Source: Bacillota bacterium (GTDB taxonomy: Bacteria; Bacillota; Clostridia; Christensenellales; JAEXRW01). Taken from it: a DNA stretch of 64,000 nt. The DNA lies in assembly GCA_023454175.1 (NCBI GenBank), contig JAEXRW010000036.1, positions 1 through 64,000 of the forward strand. The letters run 5' to 3'. This document shows, piece by piece, positions 1-7,152 of the stretch (positions within the stretch are counted from its first letter, which is position 1; every line of letters begins with the position of its first letter). Under the pieces are notes generated by a model that was not told the DNA's origin, searched no databases, and was given only the letters and a program-made list of their open reading frames with translations. The translations under genes were made by a program, and so were the position numbers.

Positions 1-27
1 TTTAATGAGGGCGATAAGATTTGTGAG

Positions 28-112
28 GAAATTTGACGTCTGCCAAGGAGCAAAAACGTAGGAATAGCAGCGCTATTTCGGAGTTTTTAGCGACATAGGC
101 AGGTGGCAAATT
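28..112. repeat. Structured interspersed repeat, copy 1
   Basis: Four nested inverted repeats can be drawn: 30-35 with 107-112, 40-44 with 98-102, 52-57 with 83-88, and a terminal hairpin 63-68 with 72-77. The bases flanking the stems (AAGG.GC, CG.AGGA and A.CG...TA) match those of the copies at 1876, 6412, 22970 and 24156, although the stem sequences differ. This is the most diverged copy. No protein or known RNA family is assigned. The rest of 1-348 holds no convincing gene. Confidence 0.55.
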
Positions 113-348
113 AACCGCAAAGATATCACATGAATAAATCAGTGTTTCCTTAAGTTTTTCTGCCCTTTCTGCCCGCCGTTGTGATGCTTGTTTGCAAAAG
201 AATAATGAGCGCCTTGCATCTGAAAAGTGGCGCCAGATGGACGGATTGCAATTCTCATGGAGTCGCATGCGGGTCCATCCCCTTTTGATCCCCGTCTTCA
301 ATGACATGCAATATGCTCCAAAGGATCCATGTAATTCTCAATTGTCAA

Positions 349-909
349 TTACCTTGGCTCCTCCCACCAGCCGTACGCCACCCTGGTATAAGCCGGTATG
401 TTCACCCCTTCGGAGTTGGAGATGAATACTGTGATATTGCCTCCGGGCGGTAATATGATCTTGCCCTCCTCTTCCTTTACGATCGTCTCTCCCGGCAGGG
501 AGCGCCTTGCATAGGCTTTGGCGCCTCCGTCGGGTTCTCCCGTGACGTTGGAAGCCTGCACAAGCTTCGCCTTGGGTTTGGGCTGTGGCTGCATGGTGAA
601 ATTCACCGTCGTCAGCAGCGGCGATTCCATGGCGTCTCCCGGCATCCTGCTGTTGAACCAGATCTGGACCCGTGTCGGCGGTTCATACAGGTCTGTCATG
701 GTCCACACGTTTACAAAGAGGTTTACACCCGAATCCTGTGGGTTGTACAGCATCGCCCACGCGCTTTTGTCCATTTCGAAATACATGTTGTCGGCATACC
801 CCATGAAATACTGCCCTTTGAGTGAGCGGTACAGGGAATAGGGCATCGCGGCGGTCTGCGGTGGCGTCCTTCCCGGGGTCCTGTCATTATGTATATAGCG
901 CTTATCCAT
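349..909 (-). CDS. Conserved hypothetical protein, possibly DUF6143-like
   Basis: The gene encodes 186 residues. The start was placed at the second in-frame ATG (909) because a G-rich ribosome binding site lies 6 bases upstream; an ATG at 915 overlaps that site. There is no signal peptide or membrane segment. The middle reads as beta-rich (NLFVNVWTMTDLYEPP, then VQIWFNSRMPGD), and the C-terminus ends in an aromatic strand (TRVAYGWWEEPR). The composition suggests a small beta-sandwich. I think it resembles the uncharacterised clostridial DUF6143 proteins, but that is memory of the family and is weakly held. It stands alone, with repeats on its 3' side and a gap on its 5' side. No function can be given. 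Confidence 0.6.
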   Translation of the reverse strand: MDKRYIHNDRTPGRTPPQTAAMPYSLYRSLKGQYFMGYADNMYFEMDKSAWAMLYNPQDSGVNLFVNVWTMTDLYEPPTRVQIWFNSRMPGDAMESPLLTTVNFTMQPQPKPKAKLVQASNVTGEPDGGAKAYARRSLPGETIVKEEEGKIILPPGGNITVFISNSEGVNIPAYTRVAYGWWEEPR

Positions 910-1412
910 GTACATCCCCCGATATTTTTGGATTTTCGGTTCATCATATTCCGCAGGGTGCCATTGTGTATCTGAATAGGGCTCGATTGATGTCTTCTTT
1001 TTCTCCCCGGCAAATTTTAGTCCAAATCGGATAAACTAAGTGTGATATTGCGGAAATGTGGTGAAGTTTTGGATTTCCTGGCGCTCGTCTTGAGCCTGAT
1101 CCCCCTGTTTGCAGCCCTGTGGTATTTCTGAGCGGATGGGTATCTGTGCCGTGTCATACCCTCCTGTCTCTGCGAATCGTGCCTGTCCCGGTCTGGCCGG
1201 TCATCGGCATGTAAAAAAGCACGGCATGGTAGGAGTGTCCCTTCCATGCCGTGCAAATATATGTCGACCCCTCAGGGGGATCGTTCTCATCCGTACACTA
1301 TTTTAACGGATTTACCCCGGTTGTCAAGCAGTTTTCATAGGTTTTTATAAAGATTTCGCCGCCGGTTTGGCAGCTGTATGATACATCCTTTTTTAGCCGT
1401 TGTATCTGCTCG
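910..1412. other. Intergenic stretch with one terminator
   Basis: No gene is supported here. The only clear element is the hairpin at 1213-1254. ORFs of 65-96 codons on both strands lack ribosome binding sites and read as unlikely protein. Confidence 0.5.
1213..1254 (-). terminator. Rho-independent terminator, minus strand
   Basis: A perfect 11-bp stem (GCACGGCATGG with CCATGCCGTGC) has a 14-base loop and is followed on the minus strand by six T residues. It lies about 160 bases past the stop of the 34-codon ORF at 1413-1517 and is the first terminator downstream of it. It could also end read-through from fprA. Confidence 0.8.
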
Positions 1413-1517
1413 TCAGGCCAGAGCCAGGGCAAGCGTGCTCGCCAATCTTTTGTACGTCTTCTTCGCCAGCGTCTTTACGATTTCCATCGTGCACAGCAGT
1501 TTTGCGATCGTCCTCAT
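1413..1517 (-). CDS. Putative 34-residue cationic small protein
   Basis: A short ORF of 34 codons begins at ATG 1517 and stops with TGA at 1413. An AAAGGAGG ribosome binding site, one of the best in the window, sits 9 bases before the ATG. The product starts MRTIAKLLCTMEIVKTLAKK and ends in an Ala/Leu-rich tail. It has seven basic residues (two Arg, five Lys), one Cys and one acidic residue, and it can be drawn as an amphipathic helix. A strong minus-strand terminator lies downstream, so ORF, ribosome site and terminator agree on a transcription unit. No family is recognised. A peptide toxin, a membrane-associated regulator or a leader peptide are all possible. Confidence 0.5.
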   Translation of the reverse strand: MRTIAKLLCTMEIVKTLAKKTYKRLASTLALALA

Positions 1518-1719
1518 TTTGAAATGCCTCCTTTATTCTTGCTCTGGTACCATCTTATCGGAGACATATTATTTGCATATTACGCCTGGATTAACGTGTG
1601 ATTATCTTTTTCTAACGTGAAATTTACATAGGCGAAGAATGCAGTATGGGATATGGCATTGATCTATTTGAAAAGAGTGCAGCCCCGGGTGTCGGGCAAA
1701 CATTTATATACGATCTAAA

Positions 1720-1875
1720 GGCAATCCAGCACGAGACAAGCAACGATGATCGTGAATAAGGCTAACCGAAGGCTAAATGAAGCAATCCTATGGCCATATG
1801 CTGCCGCGCGTTGGACAAGGCGCAGTTAGGATTTGGAGTGTGGTGTAGCTGTAGGCTGCTATAACGATAAACTGA
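1720..1875. repeat. Degenerate structured-repeat fragments
   Basis: Fragments resembling the structured repeat (GACAAGGCGCAG, then a GTAGCTGTAGGCTGC hairpin, then GATAAACTGAGGC) lie directly 5' of the intact copy at 1876. One stem (CAGTT with AACTG) still pairs. It reads as one or two decayed copies next to a newer one. The rest of 1518-1998 shows no gene. Confidence 0.4.
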
Positions 1876-1996
1876 GGCAATCCAGGATGGCTTGAGACTA
1901 GGCGTAGTGCGGCTCAGGAGGGAGGTGTAGCCGGAGGCTACTCCGCACCGACTGAACGTAAACTACAACGAAGTATTCAAGACATCCTGGGAAGCC
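1876..1996. repeat. Structured interspersed repeat, copy 2
   Basis: The outer stem pairs CCAGGATG (1882-1889) and CTTGA (1891-1895) with TCAAG (1977-1981) and CATCCTGG (1983-1990). The inner stem GTAG (1904-1907) pairs with CTAC (1963-1966), and the apical hairpin is GTAGCC-GGA-GGCTAC (1927-1941). The unpaired bases match the other copies. It ends immediately before the stop codon of fprA at 1999. Confidence 0.75.
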
Positions 1997-1998
1997 GA

Positions 1999-3189
1999 TT
2001 ATTTAATTGTTTCGGCGAGTTTTTGGCCTAGCTCATACGCCGCGTTCTTTTCGGCTTCGTTGGGTTTCAGTTTCGCAGCCACCGTTCCCGCCACCGCGCA
2101 GCCGATGTTTTTCAGCCGTTCTTCCATGTACTTCACAGCTTCCCCGCTCCACCCGTACGAGCCGATGGCAGCCGCGGGTTTCCCCTTGCAGGCCAGCACC
2201 GAGAGCGAAGTCAGCACATGCCACACGGGTTCCAGCACGTCCCGGTTCAGGGTCGGGGAGCCGATGATGAAGGCATCCGAGTTGTTGATGCGCTCCACAG
2301 CTTCCGCCGTCGGAATCTCGGAGAGGTCCACCACGCACGCCTTGAGGCCCGCGTCGCCGATGGCGCACGCGCATTCTTCAGCCAGGGCTTTTGTGAATCC
2401 GTAGCAGGATACGTACCCGATGAATACGCGCTTGGGCACGTTGGCCGGCCGGGGTTGGGCCCACTGCTCATACCGTTCGATGGCCGCCCACGGGTTGCTG
2501 CGCAGCACCGGCCCGTGCGAGGGGCATATCACGTCGATCTTCAGTTCCCGCGCCTTCTTGCAGGCGGTCAGTACGTAGGATTTGAACGGGCTCATGATCA
2601 CGTCGAAGTAATACTTCTGCGATTCCACCATCTCTTTGGAAAGGGTTATGGAGTCGTCGAATACGCCCTCCGTCGCGAAGTGGAAGCCGAATACGTCCCC
2701 CGTGGAGAGTACCGCGTCCTCGGGGATATAGGTGAATATGGAGTCGGGCCAGTGCAGGAAAGGCACGCTCAGGAAGCGCAGCGTCTTCCCCCCGAGGTCC
2801 ACCGTGTCCCCGTCGTTGACGATCTGTACGTTGAATTTCTCGTTGACGATATCGTTGAGGAATGTCGCCGCGGCGCGGGAGCACAGTACGGTCGCATTCG
2901 GGCACAGCTTCAGGAAAGCAGCCAGCGAACCGCTGTGGTCCGGCTCGGTATGGTTGATCACGATGTAGTCGATCTTGGATGGGTCGCACACCTGTTTCAG
3001 CCGTTCGATATGTTCATCGAAAAAGGCGGCCTTTACCATATCGATGACCGCTCGCTTCTCCCTGCCCTCCACATAGTAGGAGTTATAGGATGTCCCCCAT
3101 TCCGTGCGCATGATCACGTCGAAAACGCGCAGCTTGGGGTCCAGTGCCCCGATCCAGTGGATGCCGTCCTTGATTTTGAATGCTTCCAT
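1999..3189 (-). CDS. fprA: FprA-type flavodiiron protein (O2/NO reductase)
   Basis: The 396-residue protein matches the usual flavodiiron length. It has an N-terminal metallo-beta-lactamase fold carrying the di-iron site and a C-terminal flavodoxin domain from about residue 250 (VFIGYVSCYGFTKALAEE) that binds FMN. The iron ligands appear in order: HTEPDH near residue 80, HWPD near 146, STGD near 165 and CPSHGP near 225. Such proteins reduce O2 to water or NO to N2O in the cytoplasm of anaerobes, taking electrons from rubredoxin. The rubredoxin gene lies just upstream on the same strand. Start at 3189 was chosen because AGGA is 9 bases before it; the ATG at 3195 is too close. Confidence 0.95.
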   Translation of the reverse strand: MEAFKIKDGIHWIGALDPKLRVFDVIMRTEWGTSYNSYYVEGREKRAVIDMVKAAFFDEHIERLKQVCDPSKIDYIVINHTEPDHSGSLAAFLKLCPNATVLCSRAAATFLNDIVNEKFNVQIVNDGDTVDLGGKTLRFLSVPFLHWPDSIFTYIPEDAVLSTGDVFGFHFATEGVFDDSITLSKEMVESQKYYFDVIMSPFKSYVLTACKKARELKIDVICPSHGPVLRSNPWAAIERYEQWAQPRPANVPKRVFIGYVSCYGFTKALAEECACAIGDAGLKACVVDLSEIPTAEAVERINNSDAFIIGSPTLNRDVLEPVWHVLTSLSVLACKGKPAAAIGSYGWSGEAVKYMEERLKNIGCAVAGTVAAKLKPNEAEKNAAYELGQKLAETIK

Positions 3190-3375
3190 ATCCATACTTC
3201 CTATACATTAGAATAAGGGTAGCGGATCTTTCGGTCCCACCCCTTCAGGAATTCTATAATATTCTAACGCATTCCAACGCGCTTTGAAAGTGATTATGCG
3301 TTTGAATCCCGTCATAGAGGAAGGGACAAACGGGCGCATGAATTCGCGCCTGTTTGTCCCTTCTCGCAATATCTG

Positions 3376-3534
3376 TTATTCCTTCTCGAATAGATCTTTT
3401 TCCACGCCGCACAGCGGGCACACCCAGCTGTCGGGTACGTCGGCAAAAGCCGTGCCCGGCGCCACGCCGTTGTCGGGGTCGCCCTTCTCAGGGTCATACA
3501 CATAGCCGCATACAGTGCAAACATATTTGTCCAT
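3376..3534 (-). CDS. Rubredoxin
   Basis: The 52-residue protein begins MDKYVCTVCGYVYDP. It contains the two CxxC knuckles of rubredoxin, CTVCG near the N-terminus and CPLCG near the C-terminus, which bind one Fe(Cys)4 centre. Conserved acidic and aromatic positions (DPEKGDPDNGV, W in DSWVCP) are present. The start at 3534 follows a strong AAGGAGG site; upstream in-frame codons are not needed. It is the likely electron donor to the flavodiiron protein encoded 190 bases downstream, and it lies between that gene and the DUF1858 gene on one strand. Confidence 0.96.
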   Translation of the reverse strand: MDKYVCTVCGYVYDPEKGDPDNGVAPGTAFADVPDSWVCPLCGVEKDLFEKE

Positions 3535-3700
3535 CTTCACTGCCTCCTTGTTTTTGTGATATATGTATAACCTTTCTTGGCCTTTTTCAAACAATTATTA
3601 CGGATATTCTTGGTATGGATTCCTGATTCTCAAAGCTCATAAGTTCGTAGAGTCCTTCTCCTTTATGACCGTTAAACCAGAATTAACCGCCGTATCCCCC

Positions 3701-3735
3701 GTAATTGTCAATTGTCAATTCTCAATTTTCAATTA
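3701..3735. repeat. A/T-rich stop-codon tract at the DUF1858 3' end
   Basis: Repeated AATTGTCAATTCTCAATTTTCAATT units run directly into the stop codon at 3733. Read on the minus strand, the tract begins at the TAA stop and supplies further stops. The same kind of tract is found at 4236, 7053, 15520, 17304, 25531 and 43466. Confidence 0.6.
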
Positions 3736-3939
3736 TTGTTTCGTCTCCAGGTGCTGGTTGATCTCGGAGATCAGCTTGTCTGCGTCGATCCCGTGCACCA
3801 TGCACGCCATCTCCACGCTCTCGCCCGTAGCCGAGGGGCATCCCAGGCAGTGCATGCCGTGCTTCATAAAAATGGGCGCCGTGTCCACGTCCTTCTCAAG
3901 TACTTCCCGTATGGTCATATCCTTGGTTACCTGTGCCAT
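3733..3939 (-). CDS. DUF1858 domain protein, probable redox/metal role
   Basis: The 68-residue protein starts MAQVTKDMTIREVLEKD and has the hallmark HGMHCLGCP motif (HxxHCxGC) of DUF1858 proteins. This small helical domain is often found alone or attached to hybrid-cluster and di-iron repair (ScdA-like) proteins. The start at 3939 follows a GGGAGGA ribosome site. A longer in-frame extension to 4080 lacks such a site. Its position ahead of rubredoxin and fprA suggests a part in oxygen or nitrosative stress handling. The exact reaction is not known. Confidence 0.88.
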   Translation of the reverse strand: MAQVTKDMTIREVLEKDVDTAPIFMKHGMHCLGCPSATGESVEMACMVHGIDADKLISEINQHLETKQ

Positions 3940-4235
3940 TATATGTTCCTCCCAAATTAATTTGATTACCTCATTAGGTTGTCCTGCGCCCATCATGCTG
4001 ATACAAAGCAACGATTGGCTGTAAATAGAATAACACATCGCGGCCACTGTAAAACAGATGTTTTTCAATATTTTAGGCAATCGTTTGTTTTAGTGGCGTA
4101 TCCCGTGTGTTCTTTGTTTTCTACTGCCGGCGGCATGGCAGGATCTTTGCGTTTGTGGTACTGCGCTACTCTTTTTAATTGTAGATGGATTCACAAATGA
4201 ATGATCCCCGCAGGGCTATGGTTTATGCCGAAGGC

Positions 4236-4277
4236 ATACCATAATTCTTAACTCTCAACTTTCAACTCACAACTAAT
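4236..4277. repeat. A/T-rich stop-codon tract
   Basis: AATTCTTAACTCTCAACTTTCAACTC-type units end at the TAG stop of the metallophosphoesterase gene. Immediately outside is a CCCGCAGGG-type element (4206-4215), the usual partner of these tracts in this window. Confidence 0.55.
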
Positions 4278-5151
4278 TAAACACCGTTTCGCTGCCGGTT
4301 CTCAGCGTGATCACGTTGATCTCGGGCAGCGCCAGGAACCGCACCTTGATGGCGGATACCCCCGTCCCGTTCGAGGTCAGCGTGAAAAGCCCGTCCCGCA
4401 AATGCCACCGGTTTCCGTATTCGAGCGGGAATTGTGCCGGGTCCGCGGGGGACCACAGGCCGAAAAAGCTCACCTGACCGCCATGTGTATGCCCCGCCAG
4501 CGCCGCGTCCATGCGCAGGATGTCGGCGTCGCCGATCACTTTTTCATCCAGCGTCTTGGGGTTGTGCATCGCCGTGATGTTGAAATCTTCCGTATCGATC
4601 CCGGCCAGCGCCATAGCTGCGTCGATTTGCCCCTCGTCCAGGTCGTCCAGCCCCGTGATGTAGATGCTTTCCCCGCCTATGCTGACCTTCACGTGTTCGT
4701 TCACCAGCAGTTGGAATCCCGCTGTCTTCATGCCTGCGTGCGCGGCTTCCTCCCCCGCCCAGTAGTCGTGGTTCCCTATGATGGCGTACTTGCCCAGTTT
4801 CGCGTGTACGCCCGCCAGCAGCTTCCCGATCTCTTCTTCCTCCCCGGGCAGCCGGCGCGCATAATCGCCCCCCAGGATCACGATATCGGGGTCCTGCGCG
4901 TTGATGAGGTCCACCACCCGTTTGATCTCATCCCCCGAAACGAGCGGCCCGTAGTGCAGGTCGCTGGCAAAGACGATCCTGCATCCGTCGAAGGCGTCCG
5001 GCACCTGCGCGCTTTCCACCGTATGCGCGTCCACCCGCAGCAGGTACGGTTCGGTGAAGCAATAACCTGTGAGTAGTGCCAGCAGGATGATCCCCGCGGT
5101 AAACAGGAGCTTCTTTCTTCTGCTCCAGCGTGTCCTCTGCTTTCTTCCCAT
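4273..5151 (-). CDS. Membrane-anchored metallophosphoesterase (YkuE-like)
   Basis: The protein has 292 residues from the chosen start at 5151, which follows GGGAGAAAGGG. A basic N-terminus (MGRKQRTRWSRRKK) and one hydrophobic segment (residues about 16-34) anchor it with the enzyme outside. Calcineurin-type phosphoesterase motifs occur in order: DLHYG, GGDY, GNHDYW, a histidine near TAMHNP, and GHTHGGQ. These bind two metal ions. In the YkuE/LpxH-like family the substrates are phosphodiesters such as lipid or cell-wall precursors; the real substrate here is unknown. It is a single gene. An extension to 5253 is possible but lacks a ribosome site. Confidence 0.9.
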   Translation of the reverse strand: MGRKQRTRWSRRKKLLFTAGIILLALLTGYCFTEPYLLRVDAHTVESAQVPDAFDGCRIVFASDLHYGPLVSGDEIKRVVDLINAQDPDIVILGGDYARRLPGEEEEIGKLLAGVHAKLGKYAIIGNHDYWAGEEAAHAGMKTAGFQLLVNEHVKVSIGGESIYITGLDDLDEGQIDAAMALAGIDTEDFNITAMHNPKTLDEKVIGDADILRMDAALAGHTHGGQVSFFGLWSPADPAQFPLEYGNRWHLRDGLFTLTSNGTGVSAIKVRFLALPEINVITLRTGSETVFN

Positions 5152-5350
5152 GGATGCCCTTTCTCCCGAAAATGACTTGCCCCATATTATACACCCGCGT
5201 TGCAGTATGGTCAAAAACCGGCGCATCGATGTAAGGGACTGTTCGTTTGGCACGGTTCAAACCGGAATTGGGGCATACCTCCTGTGTGCTTAGGAAACTG
5301 GGATGCGTGGCATAATATGGGCAGTCCGTAATATAGGGAGGAAAACGTCT

Positions 5351-6109
5351 TTGAAAAAGATGCTGGCGATATTCCTGCTTTTCCCCGTCATTTGGGTCCT
5401 GGCTTCATGCGCGCGTGCCTTTGTGGCCTTCTCGCCCGTTCCTGCTCGGCAGATTTTTCCCGCGGCACGGATTGTCCCGCCGCCGTCCGTGGCGTCCCCG
5501 CCTCCCTCCGCCGCCCCGCTGTACCAGCCGCAGGGGATGGGGGGTTGGACCTTCCTCTCTGTCGATGGCGGGTTCAAGACGTCCGGTGATGCCATCCGGT
5601 ATTTTACGGATTGTTTGAAGAGAAACGATTTTCCCGATGCCGTCAAAGCCTTTCCGGTCCGCGTCCTGGCGGGGAAATACGCTTATCTGGTCTCTTCCGA
5701 ACGGCCAAGGGTAGCCTATATGGCCGGCGCCCGTTCGCCCCTGCCGCATACGGGCCTGGACGCTGTAAAAGTACTTGGCCAGGCCGCGGCGGTATACAGG
5801 AGTGCCCTGCTGGGTTTGGAGCAGGAGGCTCTGCCAGCTGGCGCGGCGCATTCTGTCAAAGCGCCGGGGCTGCTTCCGGACCTGTCTGTGTCCGTGGCTG
5901 ATGCCGGGGCGGCGCTCCCCGATGCGATGATGGCAAAGTACAGGGGGGATATGGCCGCACTCGCCGGACAGTACGGAGCCGATGCAGCCGGCGCCTGTTC
6001 CGTCACGCTCCGTGCCCATGGGAATGAAGCGGTTTGCGATGCGCTCACCCTCGTGCGCTACGGTGACGGATGGTATATCGTCTCAGGGGTATTTGCTCCG
6101 CAGAAATGA
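5351..6109 (+). CDS. Putative lipoprotein of unknown function
   Basis: Translation most likely begins at TTG 5351, which lies 8 bases after a clear GGGAGG; the upstream in-frame ATG at 5303 has no such site. The 252-residue product begins with a charged tip and a hydrophobic stretch ending in the lipobox LASC, so it should be lipid-anchored outside the cell. A Pro/Ala-rich linker (about residues 30-60) leads to an alpha/beta region ending in a strand-rich segment (VCDALTLVRYGDGWYIVSGV), which resembles small NTF2-like or DUF4878-type lipoproteins. That likeness is only a guess. It is the only plus-strand gene in this part and is not in an operon. Confidence 0.7.
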   Translation: MKKMLAIFLLFPVIWVLASCARAFVAFSPVPARQIFPAARIVPPPSVASPPPSAAPLYQPQGMGGWTFLSVDGGFKTSGDAIRYFTDCLKRNDFPDAVKAFPVRVLAGKYAYLVSSERPRVAYMAGARSPLPHTGLDAVKVLGQAAAVYRSALLGLEQEALPAGAAHSVKAPGLLPDLSVSVADAGAALPDAMMAKYRGDMAALAGQYGADAAGACSVTLRAHGNEAVCDALTLVRYGDGWYIVSGVFAPQK

Positions 6110-6228
6110 ATCGCATCTGGGAAAGCCTTCTCGTTTGTCCGTCTTTCGGCCTTGCTTGTATGGCAGCGGGGATAACGCAGCTTGTGAACCCTCGTGCGAA
6201 GCGCGGGGTGATCCTGCAACGCCTTCGG

Positions 6229-6411
6229 TCATGCACGGATTGCAAAAAGCGCCTCGCGCGTCAGTCCGCGCGAGGCGCCGGTATGCAGGTTTGTCTGTTC
6301 CACTTTCATGTTGAAATTTGCAAGGCAGCCGCCTGTAATGCCGTTATGAATAACAATCTCCAGATAACCGTCTGCTTCAGCCTGAGCTATGTCGGCAATG
6401 TACCGTTCCAA
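6229..6411 (-). pseudogene. Possible gene remnant truncated by a repeat
   Basis: A 60-codon frame contains a protein-like stretch (QAEADGYLEIVIHNGITGG, then CLANFNMKVEQTNLH), but it opens with TTG at the border of the structured repeat at 6412. It has no ribosome site, and its last codons run through a strong terminator hairpin (6244-6278). This suggests the 3' part of a former gene whose beginning was replaced by the repeat. It could instead be untranslated. No family is recognised. Confidence 0.3.
6244..6278 (-). terminator. Strong terminator, minus strand
   Basis: A perfect 12-bp GC-rich stem (GCGCCTCGCGCG with CGCGCGAGGCGC, loop TCAGTC) is followed on the minus strand by TTTTT. It is the first terminator downstream of the NIL-ferredoxin gene, about 275 bases away. 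Confidence 0.85.
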
Positions 6412-6550
6412 GGCAATCCGTAGCGGCTTCAGACAAGGCGCGGCGAGGATCAGGAGCGAGGCGCTACCCGTGGTAGCGTTTGTAGACCAGCGCTACTCCG
6501 CAGCGACTGACCGCAAGCTGCAACGCCGTATCAGGCCGCTACGGGCAGCC
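6412..6550. repeat. Structured interspersed repeat, copy 3
   Basis: The outer stem is CCGTAGCGGC (6418-6427) with GCCGCTACGG (6535-6544), unlike the outer stem of any other copy yet perfectly paired. The conserved ACAAGGCG...CGAGGAT and CGACTGACCGCAAGCTGCAACGC segments are present. The apical part is longer than in other copies. It ends 4 bases from the NIL-ferredoxin stop. Confidence 0.75.
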
Positions 6551-6553
6551 TCA

Positions 6554-6964
6554 TCATGCAAAGACGTCAAGGTCGATGGCCCGCATCGGGCAGGCCTTCA
6601 CGCAATGCCCGCACGCCACGCACTTTTCCTCGTCAAATTTCACTTCGTCGTTCCCGTTCATGTGCAGCGCGTTGGGTACGCATACCGCCGTGCACGCTCC
6701 GCAGCTGATGCATTTCCCCTCTTCATGGATGATGCTCTTTTTGAATTCTTTGACCTCCACGCCGCAGTTCCTGGCAAATTCCAGCCCCGCGGCGATGCTT
6801 TCCTCCGTTCCCGTCAGCGCCAGGATCGTCCGCCCGCTCTCTCCGGGGTATATCTCCGCCTGCAGGATGGAAAACATCAGGTCGAAATCCTTCGCCAGTT
6901 TGTATATCACGGGTTCGTTTACCGTGCTCCTGTCAAAAAACAATGCCACTTTGATGGTCTTCAT
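6554..6964 (-). CDS. NIL-domain 4Fe-4S ferredoxin, homocysteine synthesis partner
   Basis: The 136-residue protein has an N-terminal NIL domain (about residues 1-75, beginning KVALFFDRSTVNEPVIYKLAK) followed by two [4Fe-4S] motifs, CISCGACTAVC and CVACGHCVKAC, each followed by Pro within a few residues. NIL domains occur in methionine transporters and in the ferredoxins that accompany HcyBio proteins. In Methanosarcina the equivalent pair (MA1821/MA1822) makes homocysteine from aspartate semialdehyde and sulfide. The HcyBio gene is immediately upstream on the same strand, 188 bases away across an A/T tract, so this protein probably supplies electrons or handles sulfur for it. Confidence 0.92.
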   Translation of the reverse strand: MKTIKVALFFDRSTVNEPVIYKLAKDFDLMFSILQAEIYPGESGRTILALTGTEESIAAGLEFARNCGVEVKEFKKSIIHEEGKCISCGACTAVCVPNALHMNGNDEVKFDEEKCVACGHCVKACPMRAIDLDVFA

Positions 6965-7028
6965 TTTATCCGCCCATTCCTTTCACTGTATCCCCTTGAA
7001 GTCTTGTCTGAGGCAGTGCCCCAGAATA

Positions 7029-7150
7029 CTTATTCATGCCTGTAGGGCATACCACAACTTTCAACTCTCAACTTTCAACTCTCAACTATAAGAATCTCCC
7101 CGCAGGGCATACCGCAATTCTTAATTCTTCATTATTAACTCTTAATTATG
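7029..7150. repeat. A/T-rich tracts with a CCCGCAGGG element
   Basis: Two rounds of (C)AACTTTCAACTCTCAACT and AATTCTTAATTCTT-type units flank CCCCGCAGGGCATACCGC (7098-7115). The right edge is two bases from the stop codon of the HcyBio gene at 7153. The tract separates the HcyBio and ferredoxin genes. Confidence 0.6.
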
Positions 7151-7152
7151 CA

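Noticed and set aside
2..307. 101-codon minus-strand ORF at the window start
   Set aside because: It overlaps the structured repeat copy 1, has no ribosome site and its C-terminal part is a translation of repeat DNA.
2218..3216. 332-codon plus-strand ORF opposite fprA
   Set aside because: It is antisense to a clear flavodiiron gene. Similar long shadow ORFs opposite HcyBio, CotH, AddA and hcp arise from GC-rich codon use.
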